A stretch of DNA of 64,000 nt from Hydractinia symbiolongicarpus (Eukaryota; Cnidaria; Hydrozoa; Anthoathecata; Hydractiniidae): positions 25,445,501 through 25,509,500 of the forward strand of contig NC_079878.1 in NCBI RefSeq assembly GCF_029227915.1. The letters are read 5' to 3'. Positions within the stretch are counted from its first letter, which is position 1. Each line of letters starts with the position of its first letter. Below the pieces are notes generated by a model. That model was not told the DNA's origin. It made no database searches and saw only the letters and a list, made by a program, of their open reading frames with translations. Shown here one piece after another: positions 11,493 to 29,389 of this stretch. The translations under genes were made by a program, and so were the position numbers.

Positions 11493-12260
11493 TTTTTAAA
11501 AACTACTTGCATAAAATTGCCGTTCTCCCAGGTGTACCAAAAAACAGGCTGGCGAAGGCAGCACAGCATATTTACTCTCTTTGTTAACAACAGCTCGTTG
11601 TACCTTTTTCCTCTCCTTACACTGTCATATAGTTTATTTTATCCATGTTCTTACTGGGGTAGACACACAATGACGCACCATAAACAGTAGACTCACAAGT
11701 GCTATGCAGCATAAACACCAAAAAAATAAAATGAAATAAACATTGGAGATTGAAGTAGGCCAATTGCTTCCACCATTAGACAAAAAACTTGTTGATTCAT
11801 AAAGGCCAATCGAATCAGTGCAAGGACACCATGTAGCTAAAACAAAAGGAGAAGGTTGTCAGGTGAAGATTCATTTCCATGCTGACTTAGTCGATGAAAA
11901 TACCATTATACCAACAGACGTCAACAATCCAGGAGTGATAAGGTCAAGTATAAAAAAGGAAAATAGTGTTAGTCGGAGGCCAATTTGATCTGAAATTCCT
12001 AATTTTTATGCCATTAGTAACAGAGGCTCAGTGGCCTAGCTAATTGAGGCACTACCCAATGTGGGTAAACAAAACATCACCAATTTTGAAGCTCAATATA
12101 GTGTTTTTATATTTTAGTTCACTCCACCAGCAGTTCCCAGTTCAACCTAACTGAAAATAACTTGAGCTTATCTATGTTAAGCCCCATTGAATTATTTTTT
12201 TGTTTGTTAATATAAGCACGTATGTCATAATATTTTTTTCTTTTTATAGAGTACAAAATA

Positions 12261-15200
12261 ATGGCATATGTTTTTTGGTTCCAAAGAAAAATTATGTTAA
12301 TTGTAGCATTTGTTATAGTATCAATATTTTGTCTACTTCATGTGTTCTGTAGTCACCAAAAAGGTAAGAGAAGCTGTGTTTTATATATTACAAGTTATTT
12401 TATCTAACTTTTGTTGTAAACAAGCAACTTTTTTAATATTATAGTTCAAAAATTCTTCCAAACATTTTGTCACCAACAATAAAAACACATAACAGTGTAG
12501 ATGAAATTTAAACTCATTGCATGGCCTAGCTAAATTTAAAGTCATTGTAGAAGTAAATTGTCCTTTACATAGGGTGACCACTCCTCCTTAAATTTCTTTA
12601 GTAACTTTAAAAAAAAAAAATCTCTTAAAGAAAAGTACTTAAATATACTTTAAAATTGAAATTTGAGCTATTCTCCTTAATTTCTCCTTTTACTTAATTT
12701 TTCTATAGTAACTTTTTGGGAAATGTGTTCATCACCAGTGAAATAAGACATTTTCTCTGTTACCTGAAATCCTATAATTTCTATCTTTTATAACTTATAT
12801 GTATATTTGTATAATATGTATAATTTTCTTATCATAGAACATAGTATGTAATATTAAAGATAGAGAACTAAAATTGGTTTTCACCTTAATTCCCCTTAAT
12901 ATCCTTACTTTTGTTCTCATTTTATTAGTGGTCACCCTGGTATAGAAATGTGTGATTTTTTAAAAGCTCTATTAGGCTTGTTTTACTTCTGCTAGGTGTA
13001 AAACAGTCGGAACAAGGATGGTACATTTTACGGTTGTTTGAAACTCAAGCTGTTGTGTTTATTTGGAGATTATTAGTGTGTTAGTAGAGATGTACGTCTC
13101 ATTTCTTTCTCTTTGTAAAAGTTTAATCTATGAGCAATAGTAGATATATTAATTACAAATATAACCTGTATCTAAGACCCCTCCTTTTTAATCAACTTAA
13201 TCAAGGTTCTAATTGTATAAGTGATAATTTAGCTTTGTTATGACAAAATGTTGATGCTGTGTGGCGAAATTTTTGTCCATAATTTTACTAATACAGAAGC
13301 CTACATATAGAATATTAAAAAAGTCTTTTTTAAAATTATATATATTATATTGAAGTACGAATTGAAAAGAGATTCAAAAAGACTAAAGCTAGACTTTTTT
13401 CTTCATTAAACCAAAAATATCTAACAATGATTTAATTTACGTGCATAACTTTGTTGTTATGGCACTAAATGTCATTTTTTCCAACTTATTAAAAAACAAT
13501 AATTCCAAATGTAAGAACAATCTCAATGTAAAAAATAACCCAAAAAGTTCCTAAAAATTTCAACAATTTGCCCAGGCGAAGAAATGGGAATAATTAGTAT
13601 ACGGTATAAAATAAATAATTTAATGAATTCGCCCCAAAGAATTTACTCATTTAATAATAACTAAAAAATATTTTTGAGTGATTCTTCATGAGCGGCGATA
13701 CAATGCTTAGGGTGAAGGGCCAAAAAATAATTGGTTATAATAGGGGTCTATGGCGTTTGTTCTCAGATAAAAAAAAAACTTAATTTAAAAACTTGTAAAT
13801 AACGAAATCGCTAAAGTTTATGTCACGAAAACTTCCCAATAATATCAGATATCGCAAAAAATTTTCCATATGTAAATTTGGTATGCTTTTTGTTTAGGAA
13901 AATGGTATTCCCTGTTCCAGAACACTCGAGACGAAATCGAGTATTTAGAATCAAAATTAAAGAACTTACAACAGCGTGTGGAGTTGCAAGGAAGGAATGA
14001 TATTTTACCAATTATATATCTGATAACTCCAACCTATAAACGTTACACGCAACAAGCTGATTTAGTGCGCATGTCGAACACGTTAAAACATGTTGCTAAT
14101 ATTCATTGGATATTAGTGGAGGACTCAGAAAGCAAAACACTATTAGTGACGTCATTTTTAAGTAATGTTGGAATAAAATATACTCATTTGAATGTACGTA
14201 CACAAAGAGATTTGATACTTCAAGGAAACGATCCAAGATGGAAAAAGCATCGTGGTGTTGACCAGAGAAATCATGCGTTGTCTTGGTTACGAAATAATGT
14301 TGCCAAGGATACATCAGGCGTCGTGTATTTTGCAGATGATGATAATACGTATCATTTGGATTTGTTTAAAGAGGTATATAACTTTAAAACTTGACCAAAA
14401 TAAAATGATTCATACCTTGTTGTTCTTTCATGTTTTACATTCAAAAATACGTTCGTCACGAGGAGATAATAATAACGAACAAAAACGAACAATTGAAGGG
14501 AGTGGTTTTTGTTTTGCATACGTTCGCTACTTAAAAACCTAATAATATATATATATATATACTTTTTCAATACTTTCTTTCCAGTAGGTTTGATGATGAC
14601 ATGTCTTAGTTACTGAATAATTTCCTCGTATATCGTTGATTAGGGACCTGCAAATATGACAAAAGTGGTTATAAAAAATTGTTTATGACAATGCTTATGA
14701 AAGACTAACTTTTTAATCTTTATTTGTAAATAAACCTGTGTAAATGTATTTTGAAATTTCTCTCCAGTGGCTTTTGGAACCTTACTACTAATTTTAAAAC
14801 GCCAAGATCATTTGACGGCTAAAACTCCAACATGAAATCAATTGTCAACCTGAATCAAGGGTTCAAATAATGGATTTTGTAACAGAGGTCGATGTCGAAT
14901 TCTGCGAAAAGTCTCAGTATCCGCGAAAATGTTAAACTTTTTTTTCGACTTTAATATCAAGTCCCCTTTGCGACATGAGTGGTTGCAAGTGAGTTTTTTG
15001 CGAGAATTAACTTTAGTGATGGGCAATAGTGTTGATTGTCAAATGTTCAAGAAGTTTAGAGTGTAAAGTTATAAAAAACCACATGATTTTAAATTAATTC
15101 AAAGAGTTGGTTAACATTTATTACCTTAACAAAAAGAATAAAAATGAAAAAAAGAGGCAATTAACTTTTGCGAATAGCCTAGCTTGGATTTTTCGAGGAT

Positions 15201-16724
15201 CTAAACTTTCACGATAAGCTGTTTCAAAAATTTTCACAGGTCCTAACCTTCGCTATCTTCTTTGCCATAGATGCGTTGGACAAGAAAAGTTTCGATGTGG
15301 CCTGTTGCACTTGTCGGTGGCTTGCGTTGGGAAGGTCCAATATGCAAAGATGGAAAAGTTGTGAAATTTTTTACAGCCTGGATGCCATCAAGGCAATTTC
15401 CAGTAGACATGGCTGCCTTTGCCATAAATCTAAAAATATTGTTCAATAATCCAAAAAGTTTAATTAATCCAGAAGTTAAACGTGGATGGTTGGAAAGTGA
15501 TTTTTTACAACAATTGAAAATAAACGTTGGCGATGTAGAAGCGAAGGCTAACGACTGTACAAGAGTGAGTTTATTTATTTATTTATTTGTTTCTTTGTTT
15601 GCTTATTATAAAAGATTCTAGAAGAAAACACATTTCCCGAATTTCATAAATTGTGATAATTATGACGTCATCCGAAATTTTATAATTGTTCAATGCTCAT
15701 CAAATAAATAAGTAAATTCCGATAGAATATTAAAGTATCAACTAAAGTTTTTCGAGCCATATAGTATTCTGGTTGGATTTGATTTAGAATTAAAGAAAAT
15801 AATTATTTTTAAAACGAGGCTATTCTTAGAAAGCTTGGCTATATGAACGATTTGACCGTAACTTTCAGCTCGCAATTGAGGCACATAACAAACAGAAATA
15901 TTTGCGAAATTAAGTAATTTTTTTTTTTTTGTTAAGTAACTTAGGGATAAGAATCATTTTAAGTATCGACCTCTTTAGTTGAGTTTGGCATAATTCGTAA
16001 AAGGTCGGTTACAAGGTCACTTTGTAATAAAAAAACATCATTTGTTAAAATAAGGTTGGAAAAGTACCCAGGTCAAAGAAATAAAATGCTACGAGATTCT
16101 TTACTCAAAGCCATTGCTTTCTAGTGTTTACACAAATCGCTATCACTAAATGATGCATTCCAACGCGAAATTTAGATTTTTTTATTTCTTTAAAAAAAAA
16201 CGACTGCAACTAATCTTTCCCTCCGATTTACCTATCACTGAAAGGCCGTTTACAATTTGTAAATTTCAATTTCAGCAGTTTCTTTTTTCTTCTGCAAACT
16301 AATTGTAGGGGAGATATTCTGGTAAAAAGTCAAAATTAATAGATTAAAATTAATCTACCCCCTATCAGTTATTACTGACCACTCCCACCACCGGTCTCCA
16401 CCCCTCTCCTCCCTTTAGGTGAGAGAACCAGTGAAATATATCCATTTTAAATATTAGTATCCTCCTTAACAATGGATTTGAAGAAACTTATCTCTATAAG
16501 TGGTTAATAAGAGTATATATGAATTTAAAAAACATTATAAATTAAGAAAAATGTCATCACATTTTTTTTGAGAGAAATTCCTGGGATTTATTTCTCACGA
16601 GATGTTGTCATTTTGCATTTTTTAGATACTAGTGTGGCACACTCAAACTGCTGAACCAAAAATGAAAGAAGAATTTAAATTATTAAAATTAGGAAGAGGT
16701 TCCAATACCAATATTGTAATATAA
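12261..16724 (+). CDS. B3GAT3: galactosylgalactosylxylosylprotein 3-beta-glucuronosyltransferase (B3GAT3-like), copy 1
   Basis: Four exons (12261-12363, 13898-14373, 15271-15564, 16626-16724) join in frame to 323 residues. Glycosyltransferase family 43 enzymes of this type add the glucuronic acid that completes the GlcA-Gal-Gal-Xyl linker of proteoglycans in the Golgi. Residues 11-30 form a type II signal anchor, and 43-68 a short stem helix. LITPTYKR (76-83) opens the catalytic domain, DDDN at 181-184 is the Mn/UDP-binding DxD motif, VSMWPVALVGGLRWEGP (200-216) is family-typical, and E268 in GWLESDFL matches the catalytic base. The C-terminus LVWHTQTAEPKMKEE is characteristic. Introns are GT-AG. 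Of the paralogues, B3GAT3 fits best (EMRWTRKVS, KPKMK-like tail). H99 and L116 here replace L and P found in copy 2 and at the equivalent places in human B3GAT3, as I recall it. AATAAA at 16898 may serve polyadenylation. Confidence 0.93.
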
Positions 16725-17341
16725 TTTTTTTTTAGATTAGATTTTGTATATATTCTGTTTTCATTAAATTTAATATATCTAAAATCAGCGTCTTCTCGAG
16801 TTTTGTACCGATCAGCGTTCTGCGGGGACGTGTCAAAATCACACAAGAACATTAGCCTATATTCTCTGTGCATTTATGATGAAATATGCGTTCTTTTAAT
16901 AAACAGCGAACCAATCAGTGCATTTAATTAACGCGGATTTTGAAAATGTCTTCACCATTCCAACTGAGATTGTGTAACAGCCGTAGAGGAGGAGCAGTAG
17001 AAATCGGAGTGTACGACAGGTCTCTTCAAGTTTTTGTCGATCATGGTCTATAGCGAAGATACTTATGCAAAGGGTACGTTTTTGACAATCTAAAAACGAG
17101 AGCAAATGATAAACCACTCTTGATTCAGACTCCAAAAACTTAGGTCCATGCTACGGTCTTGTGTTCCTTCGGAAAAATGATAGCATCTTATCGGTCGCAA
17201 GCCGAACCTTTTTTAAAAATTTATTAAAACAATACTTGTTAACCCACGGTTCGTCGTCCTTTAAATTCCACGCTATTTCGTAAGCCCGTAGCACGACTTT
17301 TTTCTTGCGCATACACAGATAGAATACAGGTATTATTCAAC

Positions 17342-17493
17342 CTCGTTCCCAGGTGCTGCGCTTATATACAACAGGTCTTGGGATTGAGGTTGGGTATCAT
17401 TAATATAGACAACTCGGGACAACTGAAGACTTTAACTAAATCTCGTTCCCAGGGTTTCTTTTTTGCTTTCAGATAAGATTCTCTAGGAACGAG
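17342..17493. repeat. repeat with CTCGTTCCCAGG motifs
   Basis: CTCGTTCCCAGG occurs in direct orientation at 17342 and 17441, and the inverse CTAGGAACGAG near 17483. This motif is frequent at the ends of small DNA elements in invertebrate genomes (recalled). It is present in both unit copies (copy 2 near 58003-58155), so it predates the duplication. Boundaries are uncertain. Confidence 0.35.
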
Positions 17494-17574
17494 TTTAAAA
17501 TCTATAACCATCATGCGACATGAAGTTGGTTAATTACTTGTGAGGTCAAACTTATGCGACATCTCTTACCTGCA

Positions 17575-18644
17575 TCACCTGTATCTCAATGTATCACCAA
17601 TGACGAATAAAAAATATATATATCTAGTATAAAAATAATTTTTATAAAACTGTTCATTGCAAAAAGAGTTAGTTTTCTGTAAAACTAGTAACGTGTTTAC
17701 AATTTGTGCTTTGTTAGATCTTCTTTTGAAACAACTTTTCTTTTTCATAAATCTGTCCTGCAATCCACATAAATCATTGTATATAAACACATCCATATCA
17801 GATCTCTGTTGTTAAAACAACTCACCCTGTTGTGTTGACTTTTGTGTATCTTCAAACTTCTTCCACCATCTTTTAACATATTCTTTAACTTTTCAAAACT
17901 TACTGCCCATTCGTTGATGCTTTTGCTTTCCTTTTTTTCAGACAATCCACTACCAATCTCATCAACATTAGCAACTTCATCAATACGATCATCCTCGAAC
18001 TTTCCCTCATGGCAAGCTTCACCAAAGATATTTTTTGTCACTTCGCCTTTTATCTTTGCCAAACTTAAATCCATATTTCTTTCTGCCGTTTCACCAGTTT
18101 GCATATCATCTAAATTGTCATCATTGATGACACATGTGTTACCATTTTGGTCCACATCAGATGTTAACATTTCATTTCGCATTACATCCCGAAGCTGTGT
18201 TATGTTAAATTTGATAAACTTGCTTATCATTTCCAATCTTTCGCCTGAGTCAGCAAGTTTACCCTTACGCTTTACAACTTCTCTTTCCAAAATATATTTT
18301 GATGCTTTTTCTGAAAAATTGGAAGCAGTGAGAATTAGAACTTCGTCTTTCGCCTTCTTCTCTTCATCTGGCGAACCTGCCAGCTGTTTGGTTAACTTGC
18401 AAACGTTTTCCTGGAGAGCAGCATTCATCAGATTGCTAGCTGTTAGAGAAATAAAATCCTCTTGTGCTTGCTTCATCATTGAATCAAGGTTAGTAAATAT
18501 TGTGTCTAATTTTCTCACTTCTTCTACTTCTTTCTGTTTTTCAGCATCTTTGGAGTGAAGTTGGTTGTTAACCTTAGCAAGTTTTTTTTCTAGCTCCTCA
18601 ATCTTTTTATCTTTTTCTTTCTTTTCCACCATCATATCATCCAT
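17575..18644 (-). CDS. coiled-coil protein of unknown function, copy 1 (possibly decaying)
   Basis: I do not recognise the family. A 273-codon exon (18644-17826) ends at a strong donor (AGG|GTGAGT) and joins in frame to a terminal exon at 17757-17575, giving 333 residues from the first ATG. Residues 1-60 form a Lys/Glu-rich heptad coiled coil (VEKKEKDKKIEELEKKL), the centre is acidic, and the last exon is basic (KKKSCFKRRSNK), possibly nuclear. Reading upstream, the coil frame hits TAA. The adjacent frame is open and also coil-like (18704-18751, RYFESQKREQKLKNQ), so a one-base shift probably separates two parts of one ancestral gene. The same break is in copy 2. Amino-acid differences between copies are many more than in B3GAT, which suggests weak constraint. 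A remote likeness to the helical tail of guanylate-binding proteins was considered but is not supported. Confidence 0.5.
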
Positions 18645-18703
18645 TCTTCGATTTGTTTTTTCAATTTGTAGTCTTTCTTGTGATTATTCTTTAGCAGATA
18701 ACT

Positions 18704-18999
18704 TACTTGGTTTTTAAGCTTCTGTTCCCTCTTTTGTGACTCAAAATATCTCTAAAAACGAAACATATCAAATCTCAAACCTTACGTAGTGGAAAAAGTC
18801 GATGACAAAATGTCAACAAACATAAAATGATCTTTTTACCCAATTCGCTATCTTCAATAACTTTTTATATTCGTCTGCATAGCTTTCCAATTTTTTCAAA
18901 CACTTGGTGTGTATAAATTTATAACTTTCATCATAATAAACTTCTGTCAAGCCCATCTTTTTCAGATATCCTTCGTACACCGCACTCACAAATTCACGT
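18704..18999 (-). pseudogene. upstream exons of the coiled-coil gene, cut off by a frameshift
   Basis: Two exon-like pieces: about 18999-18840 (frame with EFVSAVYEGYLKKMGLTEV, ending TGG|GTAAAAAG) and 18751-18704 (RYFESQKREQKLKNQ, acceptor TTTTTAG). They join in phase, but the frame then runs into TGA near 18630 instead of entering the 273-codon coil. If the 30 bp between GTAAGT and ACAAG were an intron it would be too short and out of phase. Both unit copies show this. Confidence 0.45.
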
Positions 19000-19174
19000 G
19001 TACGAAGGATATCTGAAAAAGATGGATTCGACAGAAGTTTATTATGATGGAAGTTATAAATCCATACACACTAGGTATTTGAAAGAATTGGAAAAGGCGA
19101 ATCAAAATTCAAATGACGCTTCTTTTTCATTTTTATCCTGTCTCAGTGATTTTTCCACGGGCTTTATCGACTAG
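18998..19174 (+). pseudogene. inverted paralogous exon, copy 1 only
   Basis: The plus-strand frame beginning VYEGYLKKMDSTEVYYDGSY matches the minus-strand exon 18999-18840 (VYEGYLKKMGLTEVYYDESY) with clear divergence, then runs on to TAG at 19172. The two exons lie head to head about a dozen bases apart at their 5' ends. Copy 2 lacks this piece: it goes from CACAAATTCACGTG straight to the AACGTT element. Confidence 0.55.
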
Positions 19175-19546
19175 TCAATAATAAATTTAAAGTGATTCTG
19201 TCTTTATATAGACAAAAACAAATTTGACGTCAAATATCTACGACAGTAATACATAGCTGAACAAATGACGTTAAATATATTTTTTCTCTTTCCTCTTTTA
19301 TAAATACCTGTAGTCCAAATAGTAGCGGAATCACTAGTTTTTGCAAAGGTTGTACGAAATAGTGTATCAGAAAATGTAAGACGGCCGGAATATGCATAAC
19401 CGACAAGTTTCCTTTACATGCTGACGAAAGGACACGAATTAGGCCAATGGCATTAGAGTTAGGGCGATACATAGGCGAACAAATTATCTAATATATTTAT
19501 TTTTGTACCAATACTCTGTTTTGTCTGTGAGTGTGCAAAAGATGTA

Positions 19547-20673
19547 TCCCAGTGTGCACACGACCTCTTTTCAACGTTGATTAGACGTTGAATTCTGGTC
19601 GCGACGTCACAACCAAAAATTTAACGTCTAATCAACATTGGGTCTGCAACGTCGATGCAACCGACGTAAATTCAACGTCTTTTCAACGTTGCCCTCCGAT
19701 ATGAATACAACGTCGTATCATCGACGTCTTTTCAACGTCGTTTCCACAACGTTGTTTCAACCGACGTAATATCAACGTTGATACAACGTCGAAAAAAAGA
19801 CGTTGTTACAAAGACCGTAAACCATACGTTTATTCAACGTCGCACTGCAACGTTGATTCAACCGACGTCTTATCGACGTTTATTCAACGTCACACCCGCA
19901 ACTTTGATTCAACCGACGTCTTTTCGACGTTTATTCAACGTTGCACCAAATTAAATATTTACCGAGAACTTGTTTCGTCCAAATCTCATTTGTCTTAGTT
20001 CGTCACACACTGGCGTTTTATTTTCATTTAGGAAGTTTTCAGCGGAGAAGTTGTATATACTGCCGATGTTTATAATAAAAAAATGACATATCGTAGAAAT
20101 GATTTTATTTCTTTTTCGCAATAACCATGTACAAATAACGTAACACAAATATAAACGTCGGAATTGTGCTAGGGAATAGATACATGGACATGTAAACTAT
20201 GGACATATGAAACTGAAGCCAAAATAAGGATTATGATTTCATTCGGTCAACTTTGTCTGTCCTTAAGCGTTGAAACGACGCTGAATAATGGTTGCGAGAG
20301 CATTTCCAAACAATGCAGAAACGACGTTTATTAGACAGGTTTTAGACGTTGTTTCAACGTAGCTTGCGACGTTGAAAAGACGTTGATTTTACGTTGCAAA
20401 TGAAAGTTTTTTCGACGTATATTCAACGTCGGACATCAACACCTTTTCAACGTTGAAACAACGTCCTGCAACGTTGTTTCAACGTTGAAAAGACGTTGTT
20501 TTAACATTGAAAAGACGTTGCGAGACGTTGTTTCAACGTTAAAAAGACGTTGATGTCCGACGTTGAATAGACGTCGGAAAAAGACGTCAAAAAAACTTTA
20601 ATTTGTAAGATAAAATCAACGTCGCAAGCAACGTCTTTTCAACGTTGATTCAACGTTAAAGTACCCACTGGGA
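19547..20673. mobile_element. 1.1-kb element made of AACGTT/GACGTC palindromic motifs
   Basis: The ends are TCCCAGTG (19547) and CACTGGGA (20666-20673), with TGTA on both sides (19543-19546, 20674-20677). Two arms (about 19575-19945 and 20325-20660) consist of dozens of variants of CAACGTTGAAAAGACGTTG spaced at 15-25 bp. They flank about 380 bp of ordinary sequence with short frames. No transposase is seen. Copy 2 (59664-60073) keeps the right arm and end but has lost most of the left. The short palindromic units make each arm self-complementary. Confidence 0.7.
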
Positions 20674-20677
20674 TGTA

Positions 20678-22184
20678 GGTATGTAAAAAACTGACCAGGT
20701 TAATTCAACAGCTTTCCTTTTTTTTTGTTTATCATATACCTCAACTATGATGTTTAAATGTGCTTGAGAATTGATTGCTGGGTCTTGCAAACAACAGAGC
20801 TTGTGTGACACATCCTTTCTTTAAAATTTAAAAGGCGTCTAAAGATGGGCCTAACATGGTCTCCTGCCCAATCTTGTGACGCCTTGTCCAGTCTTAAGAC
20901 TGGGTATCTTTATGTCCAAAGATTGGGCAGAACAGTAACATTCGTATTTTTTCTGTTGTGCCATGGAGGTAGAAATAATTTTTTCCTATTTTTACCTCCA
21001 TTGCTGTGCGCACGAAAAAACAGCCACGTTACAGGCACATGAAATTTTTTGTGTACGAAATAGAAAAAAGGCGACGTATTTTTACCGGCGTTGTGTGATT
21101 GCCTGCACCAACCAATTACGAAGTCTTATTTTTATAAATAACCAATCAGTAAGTTTTTCGCAGCCTCGACATACTGACGAAGAAACACGAAACGATTAGC
21201 TGGGGTGTTGACTACCATTTTAAAAGTTGTGGTGATGTCATGTTTGGAGAAGATTTTTTTTTTAAACTATAATTTTTTGTACATGATCCTCTTGGTGGCC
21301 TGGTCATTACTTAGTTACTAAGAACGTACGAGGATGGAAGGTAACATTAATGACGGAGATCTTTCTTGAGCAGTTTTGAAGTGCTAGCGTCCAACGTCAG
21401 TTCAAAAAAATCTGATATAAATAAAGAGAAGGCTCTTTATTTATATCAGAGTTTTTTGTTGTTCCAAAATCGTCGCGCCGCGGCTACACCAAACCAATGC
21501 GAAAAATACGGCTAACGAATTCCCGTGAATTCTTTAAAAGATAATGACCTGTAAAAAATAAATACAATTTCATTTGTTATTCTGTCAATTACTTTCTGAT
21601 AAGTCACTCAGGGTAAAAAGTCAACAAATATTTTGGTTCATTTATTTCTGGATTAATAAGCGCCCTTATGCAGTAGGGAAAGCTCCCGTATAGTGAAATA
21701 TATAAAAAAAAGAATAAATCTGTAAACTAAAAATGGACAACGTAAGATTTTGTTTAAAAAAAATTCAATTTATTATGTTCATTTATATATACATAAATAG
21801 GTTGTGTTTATCAATATGTCTTTCCAAGCTGCTCGAAGATAGGAATCGGCGAAACAACACGTTGAAACGACTAAAATAGAGATAAAACTGACTTTATACA
21901 CGCTTAGAAGAAACTGCAATTTGGGTATGTGTTTAAGCTCACCAGCTATGTCGTTTTAATATAAATTCGAACGTTTTGGTGTACGTTAGAAAACTTTTCC
22001 AGTCATATTTTTTAATTCTTAATCGAAAAATTCTAAATGCATTAATTACTATTTTTAATTGAGTATTGTTTTAATTTACGAATATGTTTTGATCATTTTG
22101 CGACAGAGAAAAATAATTTATCTATTACAACATTCCCATTGGGAAATCCTAACAGCGATGAATGTCTGTTAAAACTGCGTTTAC
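20678..22184. other. no exon identified; nested palindromes at 20862-20933
   Basis: The stretch between the AACGTT element and the last SPATA17 exon I could place. CTGCCCAATCTT (about 20864) and AAGATTGGGCAG (about 20922) enclose the perfect palindrome CCAGTCTTAAGACTGG, and ATGGAGGTA...TACCTCCAT follows at about 20962-21001. These are conserved in copy 2 (60260-60400). The terminal SPATA17 exon (about 40 residues in human) should lie here or beyond and was not found. Confidence 0.4.
21411..21450. repeat. perfect 18-bp-stem hairpin, copy 1 only
   Basis: TCTGATATAAATAAAGAG, a 4-base loop AAGG, then the exact reverse complement. It sits in a segment of about 180 bp (21285-21470) that copy 2 lacks. 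Confidence 0.8.
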
Positions 22185-27978
<5,794 letters not shown>

Positions 27979-29389
27979 GAAATACTATAGGTAATACCAT
28001 CAGACAAAAAAATCACTTCCCCCCCTTAGACAAAAGTGGACAGACCCAGAGTGTAGCTCTTTCTGCCTTGTCACAAAGCTAGTTTTCCAAGGATATATGT
28101 AATAGCTTCTCCCTTGGAACTTCAGAACAGAATATTTTCTATAGCACAATAATGTAACTATAAGTGGAAATTAGTTTTTTGGTGAACAACAAAAAACAAT
28201 ATTAAGATTTTTGGCAACAAGTTTCCAATTGTGTGTAAAGCACTATTAAATATAGTGTCTTTTTTCAACTCTATTGAGTCAAATTTATTAAAAAGTCTGC
28301 TGTTTTCCAAGGCTAATTGACCGACTGATTGATTTAAACACTATTGGAAAACATTTGTAACAAAGTGCTTACAAAGTGTTCATGACAACACATTTTTTTT
28401 TCAGTTTATCTTCTTTTTTTAACAAAACATTACACAAAAGATTATAAAAATTGTACACAAAACTATTGTTGTTAAAAAAGTCTCCAATTTTTTAGTTTTG
28501 GAATATCCTTCTGAATATTTTATTTGTATATTTGTTCAACTTTGAAAATAACTTTTGCAGCATAACTTTAATAACAGGTCTTTGTGGATGAAATTATTTT
28601 TAGCTGGAAAATTGCCTTGTCACTTCAACAGCTGATTATGTTATAGGGGATTTCCCTGTGAAGAAGCCATATTAGCCTTCTACAGTAACGTTTTGACAAT
28701 AGCATTAGCCTTCTACGGTGCAGATTAGATAATCTTTAAGCAACATAAAGCACCATATTAACCTTCTATAATACTGCTTTGACAGTTTTTAAGCAAAATA
28801 ATGGCACTGTTTTAACATTCTTTGGTACTGTATTGACAGTGTTCAAGTGAATATCAGTGTTCAAGTGAATATCAGTGTTTATGACTGGATGGTTAAGCAC
28901 TACTTTTTTCGAATTTTTGAGTTTTAACCGCCGCCATATTTTAGGCCTAAAATGACTCCGTGGACGTCCGACTTATGTCTTCTCTTCTTTGATTTGTGCG
29001 GATGTGTCCATCTTAAATCTTTTTTTTTTAGTAGTAGTAAAATTAAAAAAAGAAATATACTTGAACATATTGAAGCGTTCTGCCAAGTTAGATTGTTCTT
29101 TTTGCAGGAGACAATACAGCATGGCCATTCTTACCAAATCTCCATCGTTACCCCGTGTTCATTTTATAAACAAAAAAAATTCTTACACTGTACGGCACCG
29201 AAGCTCTATCTACAGTATCTACGGTACGCATGCGTAGTATGGATGTAGTAAAAAAATCGATGATTCAGTTTTGATCAAAGCGAAAGACTGAACGAGAGGA
29301 AGTAAAGCACAGCTAAATAAATAAACCTAACTACTGGACTATTTTTTGTCTAAAATACGATGTAGTTATGCTGTAAGTGAGCAGGAATC
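27979..29389. other. intergenic, between SPATA17 and the MANSC gene; divergent promoters expected
   Basis: The two genes are divergently transcribed from this 1.4-kb gap. It contains degenerate repeats of about 60 bp at 28655-28880 (units with TTAGCCTTCTACAGTA...TTTTGACAG...TTTAAGCA), ending in a direct duplication of AGTGTTCAAGTGAATATC. No gene is seen. Confidence 0.5.
28655..28880 (+). repeat. degenerate tandem repeat of about 60 bp
   Basis: Three to four units of the form ATTAACCTTCTATAATACTG, TTTTGACAGTTTTTAAGCA, AAATAATGGCACTG. It resembles the arrays at 2985-3190 and 3540-3810 in layout (TTTTTAA(A/G)CA, CATTCT, TGTTTTGA). Confidence 0.5.

Noticed and set aside
11376-11690. 104-residue plus-strand frame (and 46829-47195)
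   Set aside because: Overlaps the CAACTTTTTCGTTG array, differs in reading between copies and shows no domain.
17842-18558. 238-residue plus-strand frame (and 58502-59221)
   Set aside because: Antisense shadow of the coiled-coil exon; Ser/Leu-rich composition mirrors Lys/Glu codons on the other strand.
19560-20660. CRISPR-like array
   Set aside because: Units are palindromic, variable in length and without unique spacers, in a eukaryotic sequence; it is a repeat element.
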